The notes under the pieces: model-generated | Databases searched by the model: none | What the model was told of the DNA's origin: nothing | What the model saw: the letters and a program-made list of their open reading frames with translations, nothing else | Part shown: positions 35,209 through 43,661 of the stretch, piece after piece | How the letters are laid out: the number at the start of each line of letters is the position of its first letter | Position numbering within the stretch: position 1 is the stretch's first letter | Source: Psychrobacter aquimaris | GTDB taxonomy: Bacteria > Pseudomonadota > Gammaproteobacteria > Pseudomonadales > Moraxellaceae | Length of the DNA stretch: 64,000 nt | Assembly: GCF_016107525.1 (NCBI RefSeq) | Contig: NZ_JABASR010000001.1 | Coordinates: 310,001 to 374,000 of the forward strand | Reading direction: 5' to 3' | Made by a program: the position numbers and the translations under genes

Positions 35209-36060
35209 TCATGATTTTTTAGCATATTGTTTGATGGTGGGTAGGTCTTTGACAATGGCGTTGCCAACGATGTTGGGAAACAATCGATTGAGCCATGCAA
35301 AAAAACGCTCGGGAAACCCCAAATGCTGGTGCGCTTGATTGGTTGATATAAAGTTAATTAATGCTTTTGCGACGGTCTCAGGTGAGTCCATTTTTACTTT
35401 CAATGCCTCATTCATAGCGACGACTGCGTCTTTATTCATGGTTGTTTTGGTGGCTCTGGGCGCAAAATAGCGAAACTTCACTGAGGTGTCGGCATACTCG
35501 CGACCTAACGCTTCACTTGCGCCACGTAAGGCGAACTTGCTAGCGCTATAAGCACTAAAACCTGGGTAGCCAATGCTGCCAAAGGTTGAGCCAACACTGA
35601 TTATTTGGCTCGGGCTATGCTGCGCTATCAAGATAGGTAGCAGTCTTTTTATCAACTGAAGTGGATAAGCCACATTGACCAACATCATCTGTTCGATCGT
35701 ACCATCACTTTGATCCGTGAGTAATGCAAAGTCATTGATACCTGCGTTGAGTATGACCGTATCAATGACGTTTTCATGGCCTTGTGTCATATCACCCAGT
35801 CCCTCTACCAGCAGCGTTTGCGACGCCTGCGAGCTTAAGTCACACGTATGAGACAGAAGCGGGACATCAGGATAGTCTTTGGTTAACTCATCCACCAAAT
35901 GCGTCAAGGTCTGGTTGTTACGCCCGACCAAGATTACGGGTCGATTATTGGCACATAATTGCCGTGCGATCTCTTGTCCGATACCACCCGTGGCACCAAT
36001 TAGCATGGTGTATTTCAGGGCAGCCTGTGTTAGGTCTGATCGGCCGTTAGGTGGTGTCAT
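35209..36060 (-). CDS. short-chain dehydrogenase/reductase
   Basis: NAD(P)-dependent oxidoreductase of 283 residues. The cofactor motif GATGGIG (residues 22-28) follows a 19-residue N-terminal extension. DTVILNAGIND is the NAG motif, ISVGSTFGSIGYPG holds the catalytic Ser and FSAYSASKFALRG the Tyr-x3-Lys pair. AAGGATGC precedes the ATG. It is the last gene of the leftward operon with the TauD-like, AMP-ligase and thermostable-hemolysin genes, 77 bp after the TauD-like gene. Substrate unknown. Confidence 0.87.
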   Translation of the reverse strand: MTPPNGRSDLTQAALKYTMLIGATGGIGQEIARQLCANNRPVILVGRNNQTLTHLVDELTKDYPDVPLLSHTCDLSSQASQTLLVEGLGDMTQGHENVIDTVILNAGINDFALLTDQSDGTIEQMMLVNVAYPLQLIKRLLPILIAQHSPSQIISVGSTFGSIGYPGFSAYSASKFALRGASEALGREYADTSVKFRYFAPRATKTTMNKDAVVAMNEALKVKMDSPETVAKALINFISTNQAHQHLGFPERFFAWLNRLFPNIVGNAIVKDLPTIKQYAKKS

Positions 36061-36137
36061 GATATGGCATCCTTGTTGAAGATTTATTATTAAAGTATGG
36101 ATTATTAAAGCACGGATTGTAGTGATATGCGCTGTTG

Positions 36138-37121
36138 CTAATCGTCTGAGTGATTAATGCCATGCCTAATTCCAAGTCCCATCGCAATATATAGCTTACG
36201 CTCTGTTAAAGGTACGTCAATTTGTCGACGACCATGCATGATGCGTTTGTTATCTAGTATAACCACATCGCCATTTTGCCAAGCAATGTCTTGAGTATGC
36301 GCTTCACAAACCTGTGTCAGCTCATCTATGAGCGCATCATCAACACTTTGACCATTTGCTAGGGTGAACTCAGGTTTTTCATAGTTAAATGATGGCCCAA
36401 GTAAGGTATTTGCAAAAGCCAGTTGCCCGCTTAAGTTGTCCTCTCGGATAGCAGGTATCTGTAATACGTACCGAACGCCCCCATCTGCCTGAGGCTCTAC
36501 ATGATGCGTTAATGTCTTGTTTGTCGTCGCAGTGATAAATGTATCTAAATCATTCAAGCTTATTTGATCGGCGTCTGCTCTACCTATCGCAGTCGCCACG
36601 TAATTTTTCCATATTGCCTGAGGCAAATAGCGACTGATCCGCATCGGCTGACTAAAGGTAGCCTTTAGCTCAGGTGATAGCGCTTGATACACAGCATGTC
36701 CATCACATATCGTTGTCTGTGAGCCTTTTTTGGCGCTCAATTCACTAAAAAAAGCAATGACGTCAGGCGGCATCGGCGTATTGCCATTTTCGATATGTAG
36801 GCCAATAGCATGCGTACCTGCATCCACTTTTTGCGCTTCAGAAGTGATGTTTTGACGAGCAGGGTCGTAGGTTAGCGTTTGGCATAGTTGACTCATCAAC
36901 TGGCTAAACGTTTCCACATTGTATTGATAACCCCTAAGTAACGTCCAACCATGGTTTTTTAAGTCCGTTAAAATATCAGCGGTTCTAGGCAGGGATACGT
37001 TAGTAGACGCTTGAGCGGGTAGTATCTCAGGAGTGTCAAGTTCGATAACGTCACTTTTTATCAAGTCACTTTGCATCAAGTCGCTTTCTGTCAAATCATT
37101 TGGCATCAGAGTGGTTTGCAT
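36138..37121 (-). CDS. TauD/TfdA-like Fe(II)/2-oxoglutarate dioxygenase
   Basis: Oxygenase of 327 residues. The iron ligands are His109 and Glu111 in GLHIENGNTPMPP and His296 in NKRIMHGRRQID; the 2-oxoglutarate-binding Arg is likely the one a few residues after His296. Residues 11-30 form a short pentapeptide-like repeat (TESDL-MQSDL-IKSDV-IELDT) ahead of the fold, an unusual N-terminal extension. It is encoded between the acyl-activating enzyme and the SDR on the - strand. It probably hydroxylates or desaturates the product of the operon (inference). Confidence 0.82.
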   Translation of the reverse strand: MQTTLMPNDLTESDLMQSDLIKSDVIELDTPEILPAQASTNVSLPRTADILTDLKNHGWTLLRGYQYNVETFSQLMSQLCQTLTYDPARQNITSEAQKVDAGTHAIGLHIENGNTPMPPDVIAFFSELSAKKGSQTTICDGHAVYQALSPELKATFSQPMRISRYLPQAIWKNYVATAIGRADADQISLNDLDTFITATTNKTLTHHVEPQADGGVRYVLQIPAIREDNLSGQLAFANTLLGPSFNYEKPEFTLANGQSVDDALIDELTQVCEAHTQDIAWQNGDVVILDNKRIMHGRRQIDVPLTERKLYIAMGLGIRHGINHSDD

Positions 37122-37294
37122 AATACTGTCCTATAACGATAAGTGGTAAAAATTCATGCGAGCTAACGGCTAGCTTTGGTATATTTAGCTTTGATCTATT
37201 TATGTATTATCTAAGCAATCAACGGCATCTTTCTTACTACGTTTTATTAAAAACTTAATAATAGAGTCCGTTGTGGTACTGGTGAAAGTATCCG

Positions 37295-38920
37295 TTATAA
37301 GCCGAGTGCCGATTGATAAGCCGTAAAAATGTGCGCTCGTCGCAGCTTACCGTTATCGGTTAATAATTCATTGTCAGTGCTAAAAGGTTGCTCGGCGAGA
37401 TGCCACTGTTTGATACGAGCATAGTCAGGCAAGGTTTGGTTGACGACATATATCGCCTGCTCAATCGCAGATTGTGGGTCAATGCTCGTTGCGATCATGT
37501 TAGGATTGGCGACTATCACCGCAGATAAATGAGGCTCACCATCTCCGAGTACCGCTACCTGATAAATAATAGGCTGCGTTGAGAGCTGCGCTTCTACCCA
37601 TTCAGGCGAGATATTACGGCCAAAACTACTGATGAGCACGTTTTTGCGTCGACCCGTGATGTGTAAATAGCCGTCATCATCTAAATGACCAATATCCCCT
37701 GTGGCAATGATGCCATCATCATCGTTACTATCGTCATGGTTTAAGTAGCCTTGCATCGCATTACCTTTAACCATCACCTCACCACTATCTGCGATACTGA
37801 CTGAGGCGTGAGGCATCGGTTTGCCCACACTGCCTTCGCGCTTTGCTTTTGGCGTATTGAGACTGACCACCGAGCCGCATTCAGACAGGCCATAGCCTTC
37901 ATAGACAGGCAAGCTTAGGGCATTGGCGTCTTGTAGTAATTGAGGGGAGACTTTGCCGCCACCGACTGCCATAAACTTTAATGATGGCAAAGCAGCATTT
38001 GCGCTAGATTTGGTTGTTTCATTGGCTGCCATATACTCACAAATGGCTTTTAGCATTTGCGGTAATAAAATAACACTAGCGATATGGTATGTTTGCACCG
38101 TTGTTATCAGGCGTTTGGCATCAAATGCTTGATTGGATAACAAACCAAATTGATCAATTTGCCCTGTCACCAAAGTACGGCCCATGTATAGGCTCACGTA
38201 GACGCCTGCCACGTTTTCTAATAAAGTGGCAAAAGGCAAAACGCTCAAATGACTAAAATTGCTTGTGATATCGGTAACTTCTAAAGTGTTAGCATCTTTA
38301 TTTTTTAAGGTGTCAGCGAGTGCCTCTGATAAAGACTCGACAATACGCATCAATGTATCTTGCCCCAAACACACGCCTTTTGGCATACCAGTACTGCCCG
38401 AGGTATAAGTTACTTTGCAAAAATCGCTGGCAGTAGAGGAATTTTGAGAGGTAAGGCTAGGGTCAATGATAGTGTCAGCAAGTTGATAAAAACTGCCTGT
38501 GATATGAGTCGCCTGCTCAGACTTGATGGCTTTTGTCTCTGGTGTATCAGCAATCACCCAGTTATCCATATTATCTACGACCGGTAGTGTCAAACCCGAC
38601 CCAACATATACCGTCTCTATCTGCGCATCTTGTAGTAAGTGAGCAATTTGTGATGCACTAAAAAATAAGGGTATTGGCACAACGACCGCGCCGACGGTGC
38701 TTAATACTAAGTCGAGTATGACCCAATCTATATCATTATGTGCATATAAGGCGATACGCTTGCCTTGCCATGTCTCTAATGTTTGATGAAGCGCTGACAA
38801 CGTGCGTTGAAGCTGGCCATAAGTCAGACTGATCGTGTTATGGTTATCTATCGTTTGTATCGCTACCTGCTTGGGAGTTTGGCGGGCATGCTGACATATC
38901 GCGGTATAAATGGGCTTCAT
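37295..38920 (-). CDS. AMP-dependent acyl-activating enzyme (acyl-CoA/ACP ligase)
   Basis: Adenylate-forming enzyme of 541 residues. Motifs are VTYTSGSTGMPKGVCLG (P-loop), YEGYGLSECGSVVSLN, ATGDIGHLDDDGYLHITGRR and KNVLISSFGRNISPEW. The very C-terminal catalytic Lys region reads DNGKLRRAH. Together with the neighbours this suggests activation of a carboxylic acid for transfer by the upstream thermostable-hemolysin-family protein (inference). The gap to the dioxygenase gene is about 170 bp; the upstream gene ends 63 bp before it. Confidence 0.87.
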   Translation of the reverse strand: MKPIYTAICQHARQTPKQVAIQTIDNHNTISLTYGQLQRTLSALHQTLETWQGKRIALYAHNDIDWVILDLVLSTVGAVVVPIPLFFSASQIAHLLQDAQIETVYVGSGLTLPVVDNMDNWVIADTPETKAIKSEQATHITGSFYQLADTIIDPSLTSQNSSTASDFCKVTYTSGSTGMPKGVCLGQDTLMRIVESLSEALADTLKNKDANTLEVTDITSNFSHLSVLPFATLLENVAGVYVSLYMGRTLVTGQIDQFGLLSNQAFDAKRLITTVQTYHIASVILLPQMLKAICEYMAANETTKSSANAALPSLKFMAVGGGKVSPQLLQDANALSLPVYEGYGLSECGSVVSLNTPKAKREGSVGKPMPHASVSIADSGEVMVKGNAMQGYLNHDDSNDDDGIIATGDIGHLDDDGYLHITGRRKNVLISSFGRNISPEWVEAQLSTQPIIYQVAVLGDGEPHLSAVIVANPNMIATSIDPQSAIEQAIYVVNQTLPDYARIKQWHLAEQPFSTDNELLTDNGKLRRAHIFTAYQSALGL

Positions 38921-38983
38921 ATTATTCTCACTGTCTTGTGGTCGTGCAGTGTTATTGGTTAGTGCTAAGCTAATGAACGAGTA

Positions 38984-39835
38984 TCAAACGGCTATCTTAT
39001 TTAGCGTCAAACGAGTGGCAGAATTCATCTCTAACGTTTCGGTATAGCGATAATGAGGGGCGCATACCCGCTTAGCATCTGCCACATTGATGGCAACCAC
39101 CAAGGGATTGTGCTGATAGTAATGACCCCATGATGATACTTGCTCAGGATCTTCTAGCGCTTCTGCAGTGGCTTTAGCAATGACATGACTGCGAATGCCC
39201 ATATGTGCCAATATGTGTCGCACAGCATCGGTGCCAGTACACACTACCCAGTCTGCTTTGGTTTGGTTTTCATGAGTCGTAGGGTTCAGGGTGGGGGTGG
39301 ATAAATAAAACACCAAAAATGCGATCATAAGCCGCGCGCTACCAGCACAACCTGATGCCAAATTGCCAATCTCAAAAATGCGCTGACGACTGACTGGCTC
39401 GCCTGCCACTCTACTGATCTCGTTTTGTATTGGCGTGTTTAAATACTGCTCTAAAAATATCTTATCTTCACAGATAGGCTTTAGACCGATAGCAACGCTC
39501 GTACCTTTAAACGCGGGCAACGTATTGTCATCAGCGGATAACCAATCGCCATAGGATGGCATATCGGCAAAACCTGAAAACAAAACAGGCATAAAGTAGC
39601 TTAATCGGGCGTGATGGATATACTCATAGATACGTTTGATGAATGCTTGGGCATCTTGATTTTGGGCATATGAAGTAGGCGATGTCGCTATTGGCATTTG
39701 CGTACTGGCACGAATATAAAGGGATGAGGGTATTCCTTGCACCTCCAATATTGACATTGGCTTAACGGATTCAATATAAAAGGTCGTATTTAGAACATTC
39801 TGCAAGGTATGAGTGCTATCAATAGATAATGACAT
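38984..39835 (-). CDS. thermostable hemolysin family protein, possible acyltransferase
   Basis: A 283-residue protein with the family's central block: FLEQYLNTPIQNEISRVAG, RIFEIGNLASGCAGSARLMI, ADWVVCTGTDAVRHILAHMG and SWGHYYQHNPLVVAINV. The name comes from a Vibrio hemolysin, but the block pattern (an E-x2-N/R motif followed by hydrophobic helices, a central strand and a G-hxx-hG loop) resembles the LuxI/GNAT acyltransferase fold. With an acyl-activating enzyme next to it, N- or O-acyl transfer is a reasonable inference. It is the first gene of the leftward four-gene operon. Confidence 0.75.
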   Translation of the reverse strand: MSLSIDSTHTLQNVLNTTFYIESVKPMSILEVQGIPSSLYIRASTQMPIATSPTSYAQNQDAQAFIKRIYEYIHHARLSYFMPVLFSGFADMPSYGDWLSADDNTLPAFKGTSVAIGLKPICEDKIFLEQYLNTPIQNEISRVAGEPVSRQRIFEIGNLASGCAGSARLMIAFLVFYLSTPTLNPTTHENQTKADWVVCTGTDAVRHILAHMGIRSHVIAKATAEALEDPEQVSSWGHYYQHNPLVVAINVADAKRVCAPHYRYTETLEMNSATRLTLNKIAV

Positions 39836-40446
39836 CAGCTGTCTCCAAATGGTTAAAAGCTTTTAGCACGATTAACATCATGAAAACATCATAAAGGAGC
39901 AACCTTAACTGAACCTTAAGATAGTATCGCCTCTAACGATCAACATAGTTAGAAACAGGCATTAAGCTTAGCATTTAGCAATTACTGGAGTCAGTAATCC
40001 TATAGCCAATCCCCTTGGCTAAATTTGGAGATGAGATGGGTCGGTGATTTGAGAGAGGTTAGACGTAGAAAGTGATTTTTATTCAATAGTTAAACGAGGT
40101 ATTAGGTGCTGCTAAATCTATCAACACGCTTTAGACACCTAGGTCTTGCGTTAGCGATATTTTATCTGCTCTATAATTTGACGACTTTTTATGGTGTCTC
40201 CTTATATGAGCTGTATCCATCATATGAGCTGTATCCATCGAAAGATTCATAATCTAGCCACGCCGTTCGATAGTGTTATTCCTTTTATTTCCGCTATGAT
40301 TGTTCCTTACAGCTGGTCGTTGATCTTATTTATCATAACTCGCCGTAAAACCATGCCGTTTAGGGCGTGGATATCAGGCGACATCAATTGACGTTTACTC
40401 CTGTATTTAGCTTGTAATATACCATCAAAACAATCATCATCAAACC
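39836..40446. other. upstream region with broken membrane-protein gene and TnpB left end
   Basis: About 610 bases. The left side is the promoter region of the - strand operon. From about 40105 to 40346 a + strand membrane-protein remnant is visible, followed by the left part of the TnpB element. Both are listed separately. Confidence 0.6.
40105..40346 (+). pseudogene. membrane-protein gene fragment interrupted by the TnpB element
   Basis: One frame reads LNLSTRFRHLGLALAIFYLL to ELYPSKDS-stop. After a shift, ATPFDSVIPFISAMIVPYSW continues to FIITR, where the TnpB element begins. Hydrophobic segments and the IPF...MIVPYSW pattern resemble N-terminal parts of some PAP2-related membrane proteins (tentative). 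An 18-bp tandem duplication (40205-40240) repeats YELYPS. A possible 3' part follows the element at 41572-41728. Confidence 0.5.
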
Positions 40447-41570
40447 ATGAAAACGCTTAAACTCAGAGTCAAAGATAAGCATAGCCAGCAGCTTAATACT
40501 ATAAGCAGTGCGGTTAACTTTGTCTGGAACTATGTCAATGAGTTAAGTTTTAAGTACTTACAGCGCACTGGTAAGTTTTTTTCAGCCTATGACTTAGCCG
40601 CTTACACTAAGGGTGCTGGCGAATATTTAGACTTACACAGCCAAACACTACAAGCCATCGGTGAAGTTCACGCCAAAAACCGCAAACAATTCAAAAAAGC
40701 CAAGCTGAACTGGCGAACCAATAACCCAAAAGCAAAACGCAAATCACTTGGTTGGATACCCTTTAAAAAATCTGCCATCAAACACCTAACCATACGGCAA
40801 AGCGGTAAAAAGTCCCTCAAATCCACGCTACAATTTAGTTTAGCCAAAGGCCAAAAGCTAATCATTGAGGTTTGGGACAGCTACAACCTAAGTCTGTATC
40901 AAATCAATACTTGCGAGCTAGCCCAAGATGCAAGAGGTAGATGGTATGCCTGTATTACCGTTAAAGAGTTTCCAAAACAAGTAGGTGGTAAGGGTAGCGT
41001 GGGCGTTGACTTAGGACTAAAAGAGTCTGCCACAACCTCAAGCGGTGATAAGCTACAAATCAAACAAACGCAAAAATGGGCAAAGAAGTTGGCGGTTGCC
41101 CAAAGAGCCAAAAATAAGCAACGTGTAAAGGCTATCCATGCCAAAATTAAAAACACACGCCAAGACTTAATTCATAAATTCACTACTCAATTAATCAAAG
41201 ACAACGCCCTAATCGTGGTTGGCGATGTTAAAACCAATCAATTTAACAGCAAAAAAGGAAAACTAGCCAAATCGGTTTACGATGCAGGTTGGTTTGAGCT
41301 TAAACGACAACTGGAGTATAAATGCAAGCATGCAGGTTGTCGTTTTGAGATCGTAAATGAGAGTTACACTACCCAGACCTGCTCGTGCTGCCTTAAAATA
41401 AGTGACAGTAGTCCGAAAGGTAGAGTGGGTCTCGGAATAAGAGAATGGACTTGTGCAAAGTGTGGCACATGGCATGATAGAGATATCAATGCAGCAAAAA
41501 ACATTCTTGCGGTCGGGCTTGACCGTCTTGCAGAAGGAATCCCCTCACTTTAGGGAGGGAAGGAAGTCAA
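40340..41570 (+). mobile_element. IS200/IS605-type element carrying only tnpB
   Basis: The left end has a hairpin CCATGCCGTTTAGGGCGTGG (40351-40370). The right end, after the tnpB stop, has CCCTC...GAGGG (41542-41559) and finishes GGAAGTCAA, as in related elements. No Y1 transposase gene (tnpA) is present, so it depends on one elsewhere. The right end should also encode the guide-RNA scaffold, with the guide taken from the flank just beyond 41570. The exact left boundary is uncertain by some bases. Confidence 0.78.
40447..41553 (+). CDS. tnpB: TnpB family RNA-guided nuclease (OrfB)
   Basis: A 368-residue RuvC-type protein. GVDLGLKES carries the first Asp (about residue 188). The zinc ribbon is TCSCCLKIS...WTCAKCGTW, and HDRDINAAKNIL holds the last Asp. 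At the usual second position (family I/V-V-x-E-x) the sequence reads IVVGDVKTNQF, lacking the canonical Glu. A Glu in the following helix (WFELKRQLEYK) may replace it, as reported for rearranged TnpBs. It has the normal start MKTLKLRVKD. Known TnpBs cut DNA at the donor site, guided by the element's own RNA. Confidence 0.9.
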   Translation: MKTLKLRVKDKHSQQLNTISSAVNFVWNYVNELSFKYLQRTGKFFSAYDLAAYTKGAGEYLDLHSQTLQAIGEVHAKNRKQFKKAKLNWRTNNPKAKRKSLGWIPFKKSAIKHLTIRQSGKKSLKSTLQFSLAKGQKLIIEVWDSYNLSLYQINTCELAQDARGRWYACITVKEFPKQVGGKGSVGVDLGLKESATTSSGDKLQIKQTQKWAKKLAVAQRAKNKQRVKAIHAKIKNTRQDLIHKFTTQLIKDNALIVVGDVKTNQFNSKKGKLAKSVYDAGWFELKRQLEYKCKHAGCRFEIVNESYTTQTCSCCLKISDSSPKGRVGLGIREWTCAKCGTWHDRDINAAKNILAVGLDRLAEGIPSL

Positions 41571-41571
41571 A

Positions 41572-41728
41572 TTTGCTATATTGTGGTACGTTAACCCTCT
41601 ATAACTATCAATCGTGGCTTGAGCAGCATTACCCGTACGCACATCTGAAAGGTGCCTATCTACCGCAGTCGTTGGTAGAAGCCATGGCAAATTATAAATC
41701 GATAGAGTATTCAAAAAATTCTTTATGA
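41572..41728 (+). pseudogene. 3' fragment of the interrupted gene (tentative)
   Basis: Directly after the TnpB right end, FAILWYVNPL can be read, then after a shift LYNYQSWLEQHYPYAHLKGA to SIEYSKNSL-stop. It is likely the C-terminal part of the gene whose start lies at 40105-40346, but the join was not proven. Confidence 0.4.
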
Positions 41729-41807
41729 ACATCGATACCAAGGGGTTTGAGCCCACTGGCTCTTGTTGACCTAATATTTAATTCCTATTCAATTGTGGAA
41801 AATAACT

Positions 41808-42461
41808 ATGACTTCACCGCTTCATCGCTTGTATTCTTTTCGTCGCTGTCCTTATGCCATGCGCGCTCGTCTCGGCATCCTATTTGCCGAGTTGTCCGTA
41901 GAGCTGAGGGAGATTACGTTGAAGAATAAACCTGAGCAAATGCTAGCGATTAGTCCAAAAGGTACGGTGCCAGTTTTACAGTTGGCGGATGGAACCGTCA
42001 TTGAAGAAAGTGTCGAGATAATGACATGGGCGCTTGAGCAGAATGACCCACAAGGGCTGCTTGATGAAAAAACTTCACCGCAAGCGGATGCCCTAATTGC
42101 ACAAAATGACAATGAATTTAAGCATTGGTTAGATCGTTACAAATATGCCGATCGGCATGTAGAGATGACTCAGACCGAGTATCGACAGCGAGGCGAAGTG
42201 TTTTTGCAAAGACTAGAAGAGCTGTTAACCAATAATACCTATTTACTGGGAGAGCGTATTACCATCGCCGATATCGGTATCATGCCTTTTGTCCGTCAGT
42301 TTGCGCACGTGGATCGTGAGGTTTTTTATAGTTTGCCTTATCCTAAATTGCAGCAGTGGCTACAAAAATGGCTTGACCATCCGTTATTTTTGCAAGTCAT
42401 GACTAAGTTTAAACCGTGGCAAGAAGGGGATGATGTGGTGATTTTTCCTGATACTCAGTAG
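41808..42461 (+). CDS. glutathione S-transferase family protein
   Basis: A 217-residue cytosolic GST. The N-terminal thioredoxin-like half has the active-site region YSFRRCPYAMRAR (Cys14-Pro-Tyr), the cis-Pro in KGTVPVLQL and the glutathione contact EES in VIEESVEIM. The C-terminal helical half has the N-capping motif ITIADIGIMPFVRQF. ATG 41808 is preferred over an upstream TTG. Substrate unknown; it stands alone. Confidence 0.9.
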   Translation: MTSPLHRLYSFRRCPYAMRARLGILFAELSVELREITLKNKPEQMLAISPKGTVPVLQLADGTVIEESVEIMTWALEQNDPQGLLDEKTSPQADALIAQNDNEFKHWLDRYKYADRHVEMTQTEYRQRGEVFLQRLEELLTNNTYLLGERITIADIGIMPFVRQFAHVDREVFYSLPYPKLQQWLQKWLDHPLFLQVMTKFKPWQEGDDVVIFPDTQ

Positions 42462-42850
42462 CTAGAATGATATAGCATTGTCATCCGAACTTTGGTTTTT
42501 CTGTTGATATCTTATGTTGAAATTTTATGTAAGTTATGAAAAAAATAGCCTAAGCTTAATATTTTTTTTAACGTGTTTAGTCAGTCGCAAAGCGCTGAGT
42601 ATTTTATACGCTTTAATGTTGCCCAAGTCACTGATCCGTTCATCTTTGAGGTGTTGGCAGCAGCGCTTGCTGTGGTGAGATTGGATAATACGCGTTAATT
42701 GTGATTTTATATGAATGTGATCAAAGGTGTACTTTGTGAATAAAGAGCGGTTATGATTTTTCCGATAAGCTTACGAAAGATTGTTTTGAGGCATTGTAAT
42801 AGGCTAATATATTAGATCTTTAGTCGATATTCAATAATAATGGATCTTCA
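42462..42850. other. intergenic region with a short remnant
   Basis: About 390 bases. From 42573 to 42698 a + frame reads VFSQSQSAEYFIRFNVAQVT to VVRLDNTR-stop, which has protein-like composition but no start region and no recognised family. The rest is AT-rich promoter-like DNA before the gene at 42851. Confidence 0.45.
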
Positions 42851-43645
42851 ATGTTTAGCTTAGAACAAGTAGAAGCAAATAAAGCTTATCTTGCAATGCT
42901 GATTACTTTAGATGATATAGATGCCTCTACAAATATAATGACAAGTATAAAACAAGATCAAAAATCACTATTAGATTACTTTAGGAGCTTTAGATTTCTT
43001 GTGATTTCAATTAACAACCTACATGATAATTTGAGTCATATAGAAAAGACACTTAGTACTCTAAATTACGATAGCTCAAAAATTCCTGAATTAAGAAAAA
43101 GTCTTAATTTTATTAAACATATTAGGAATAAGGGCGTTGGGCATCTTGATGCTAAGCTTTTGGAAAAAATTATTCAATGGCAACCAACTTTATTTAGTGA
43201 AAGTATGAAAGGGGAAGTTATTCCAAGCTCTATATATGCCAACATTGCAATATTGGAATTAGCTATTAATTCATATGTGGATGAATTAGGTGGGCACAAG
43301 GTATTTTCAAATGTTATAGATTTTGTTTATCCTCCTGACTTTAAGGAAATTACAGATTATATGTTGATGGTATCTCAACAATGTATAGATTACATGGCGC
43401 CAAGGTTGCAGTTCCTCGAAGAGAATATTAAATACAATCAACCGAAAGATGCATTACATACTAGCTACGTTGCAAGTAATACAGATTTTAATTTGAAAGA
43501 GTCTGTTGATTATTCATACGATGAATCTAGTGCCTTAAAAGCACTGAAGCGCGGTCTTGAAAAAGTTTGTGATATCACTGATTCTGAAGAAAAAAAAGAA
43601 AAGATAAAAACTTTAATATACTCTACGATTAATAATAAATCTTAA
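42851..43645 (+). CDS. hypothetical protein with HEPN-like motif
   Basis: A 264-residue, mostly helical protein encoded by DNA more AT-rich than its neighbours. HIRNKGVGHLD near residue 92-98 is an R-N-x4-H motif of the kind found in HEPN RNases and HEPN-fold proteins, placed at the end of a helix as expected. The C-terminal tail is lysine-rich (EEKKEKIKTLIYS). No MNT or other known HEPN partner gene is adjacent. Function is unknown; the HEPN label is a motif-level inference. Confidence 0.6.
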   Translation: MFSLEQVEANKAYLAMLITLDDIDASTNIMTSIKQDQKSLLDYFRSFRFLVISINNLHDNLSHIEKTLSTLNYDSSKIPELRKSLNFIKHIRNKGVGHLDAKLLEKIIQWQPTLFSESMKGEVIPSSIYANIAILELAINSYVDELGGHKVFSNVIDFVYPPDFKEITDYMLMVSQQCIDYMAPRLQFLEENIKYNQPKDALHTSYVASNTDFNLKESVDYSYDESSALKALKRGLEKVCDITDSEEKKEKIKTLIYSTINNKS

Positions 43646-43661
43646 AACCTAATTCCCACCT

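Noticed and set aside
35126..35338. Open frame MARTLSARLGVSLLLLC... of 70 codons
   Set aside because: Its first part is the nhaP2 fragment and its second part is antisense to the SDR gene end, so it is a chance read-through of a remnant.
38984..39835. Calling the thermostable-hemolysin family protein a secreted hemolysin
   Set aside because: There is no signal peptide or membrane-inserting segment. Operon context with an acyl-activating enzyme, dioxygenase and reductase points to metabolism, so the name is kept only as a family label.
41453..41728. Open frame of 91 codons starting inside tnpB
   Set aside because: The first half is an alternate frame of tnpB. Only the part after 41572 looks protein-like and is listed as a gene fragment.
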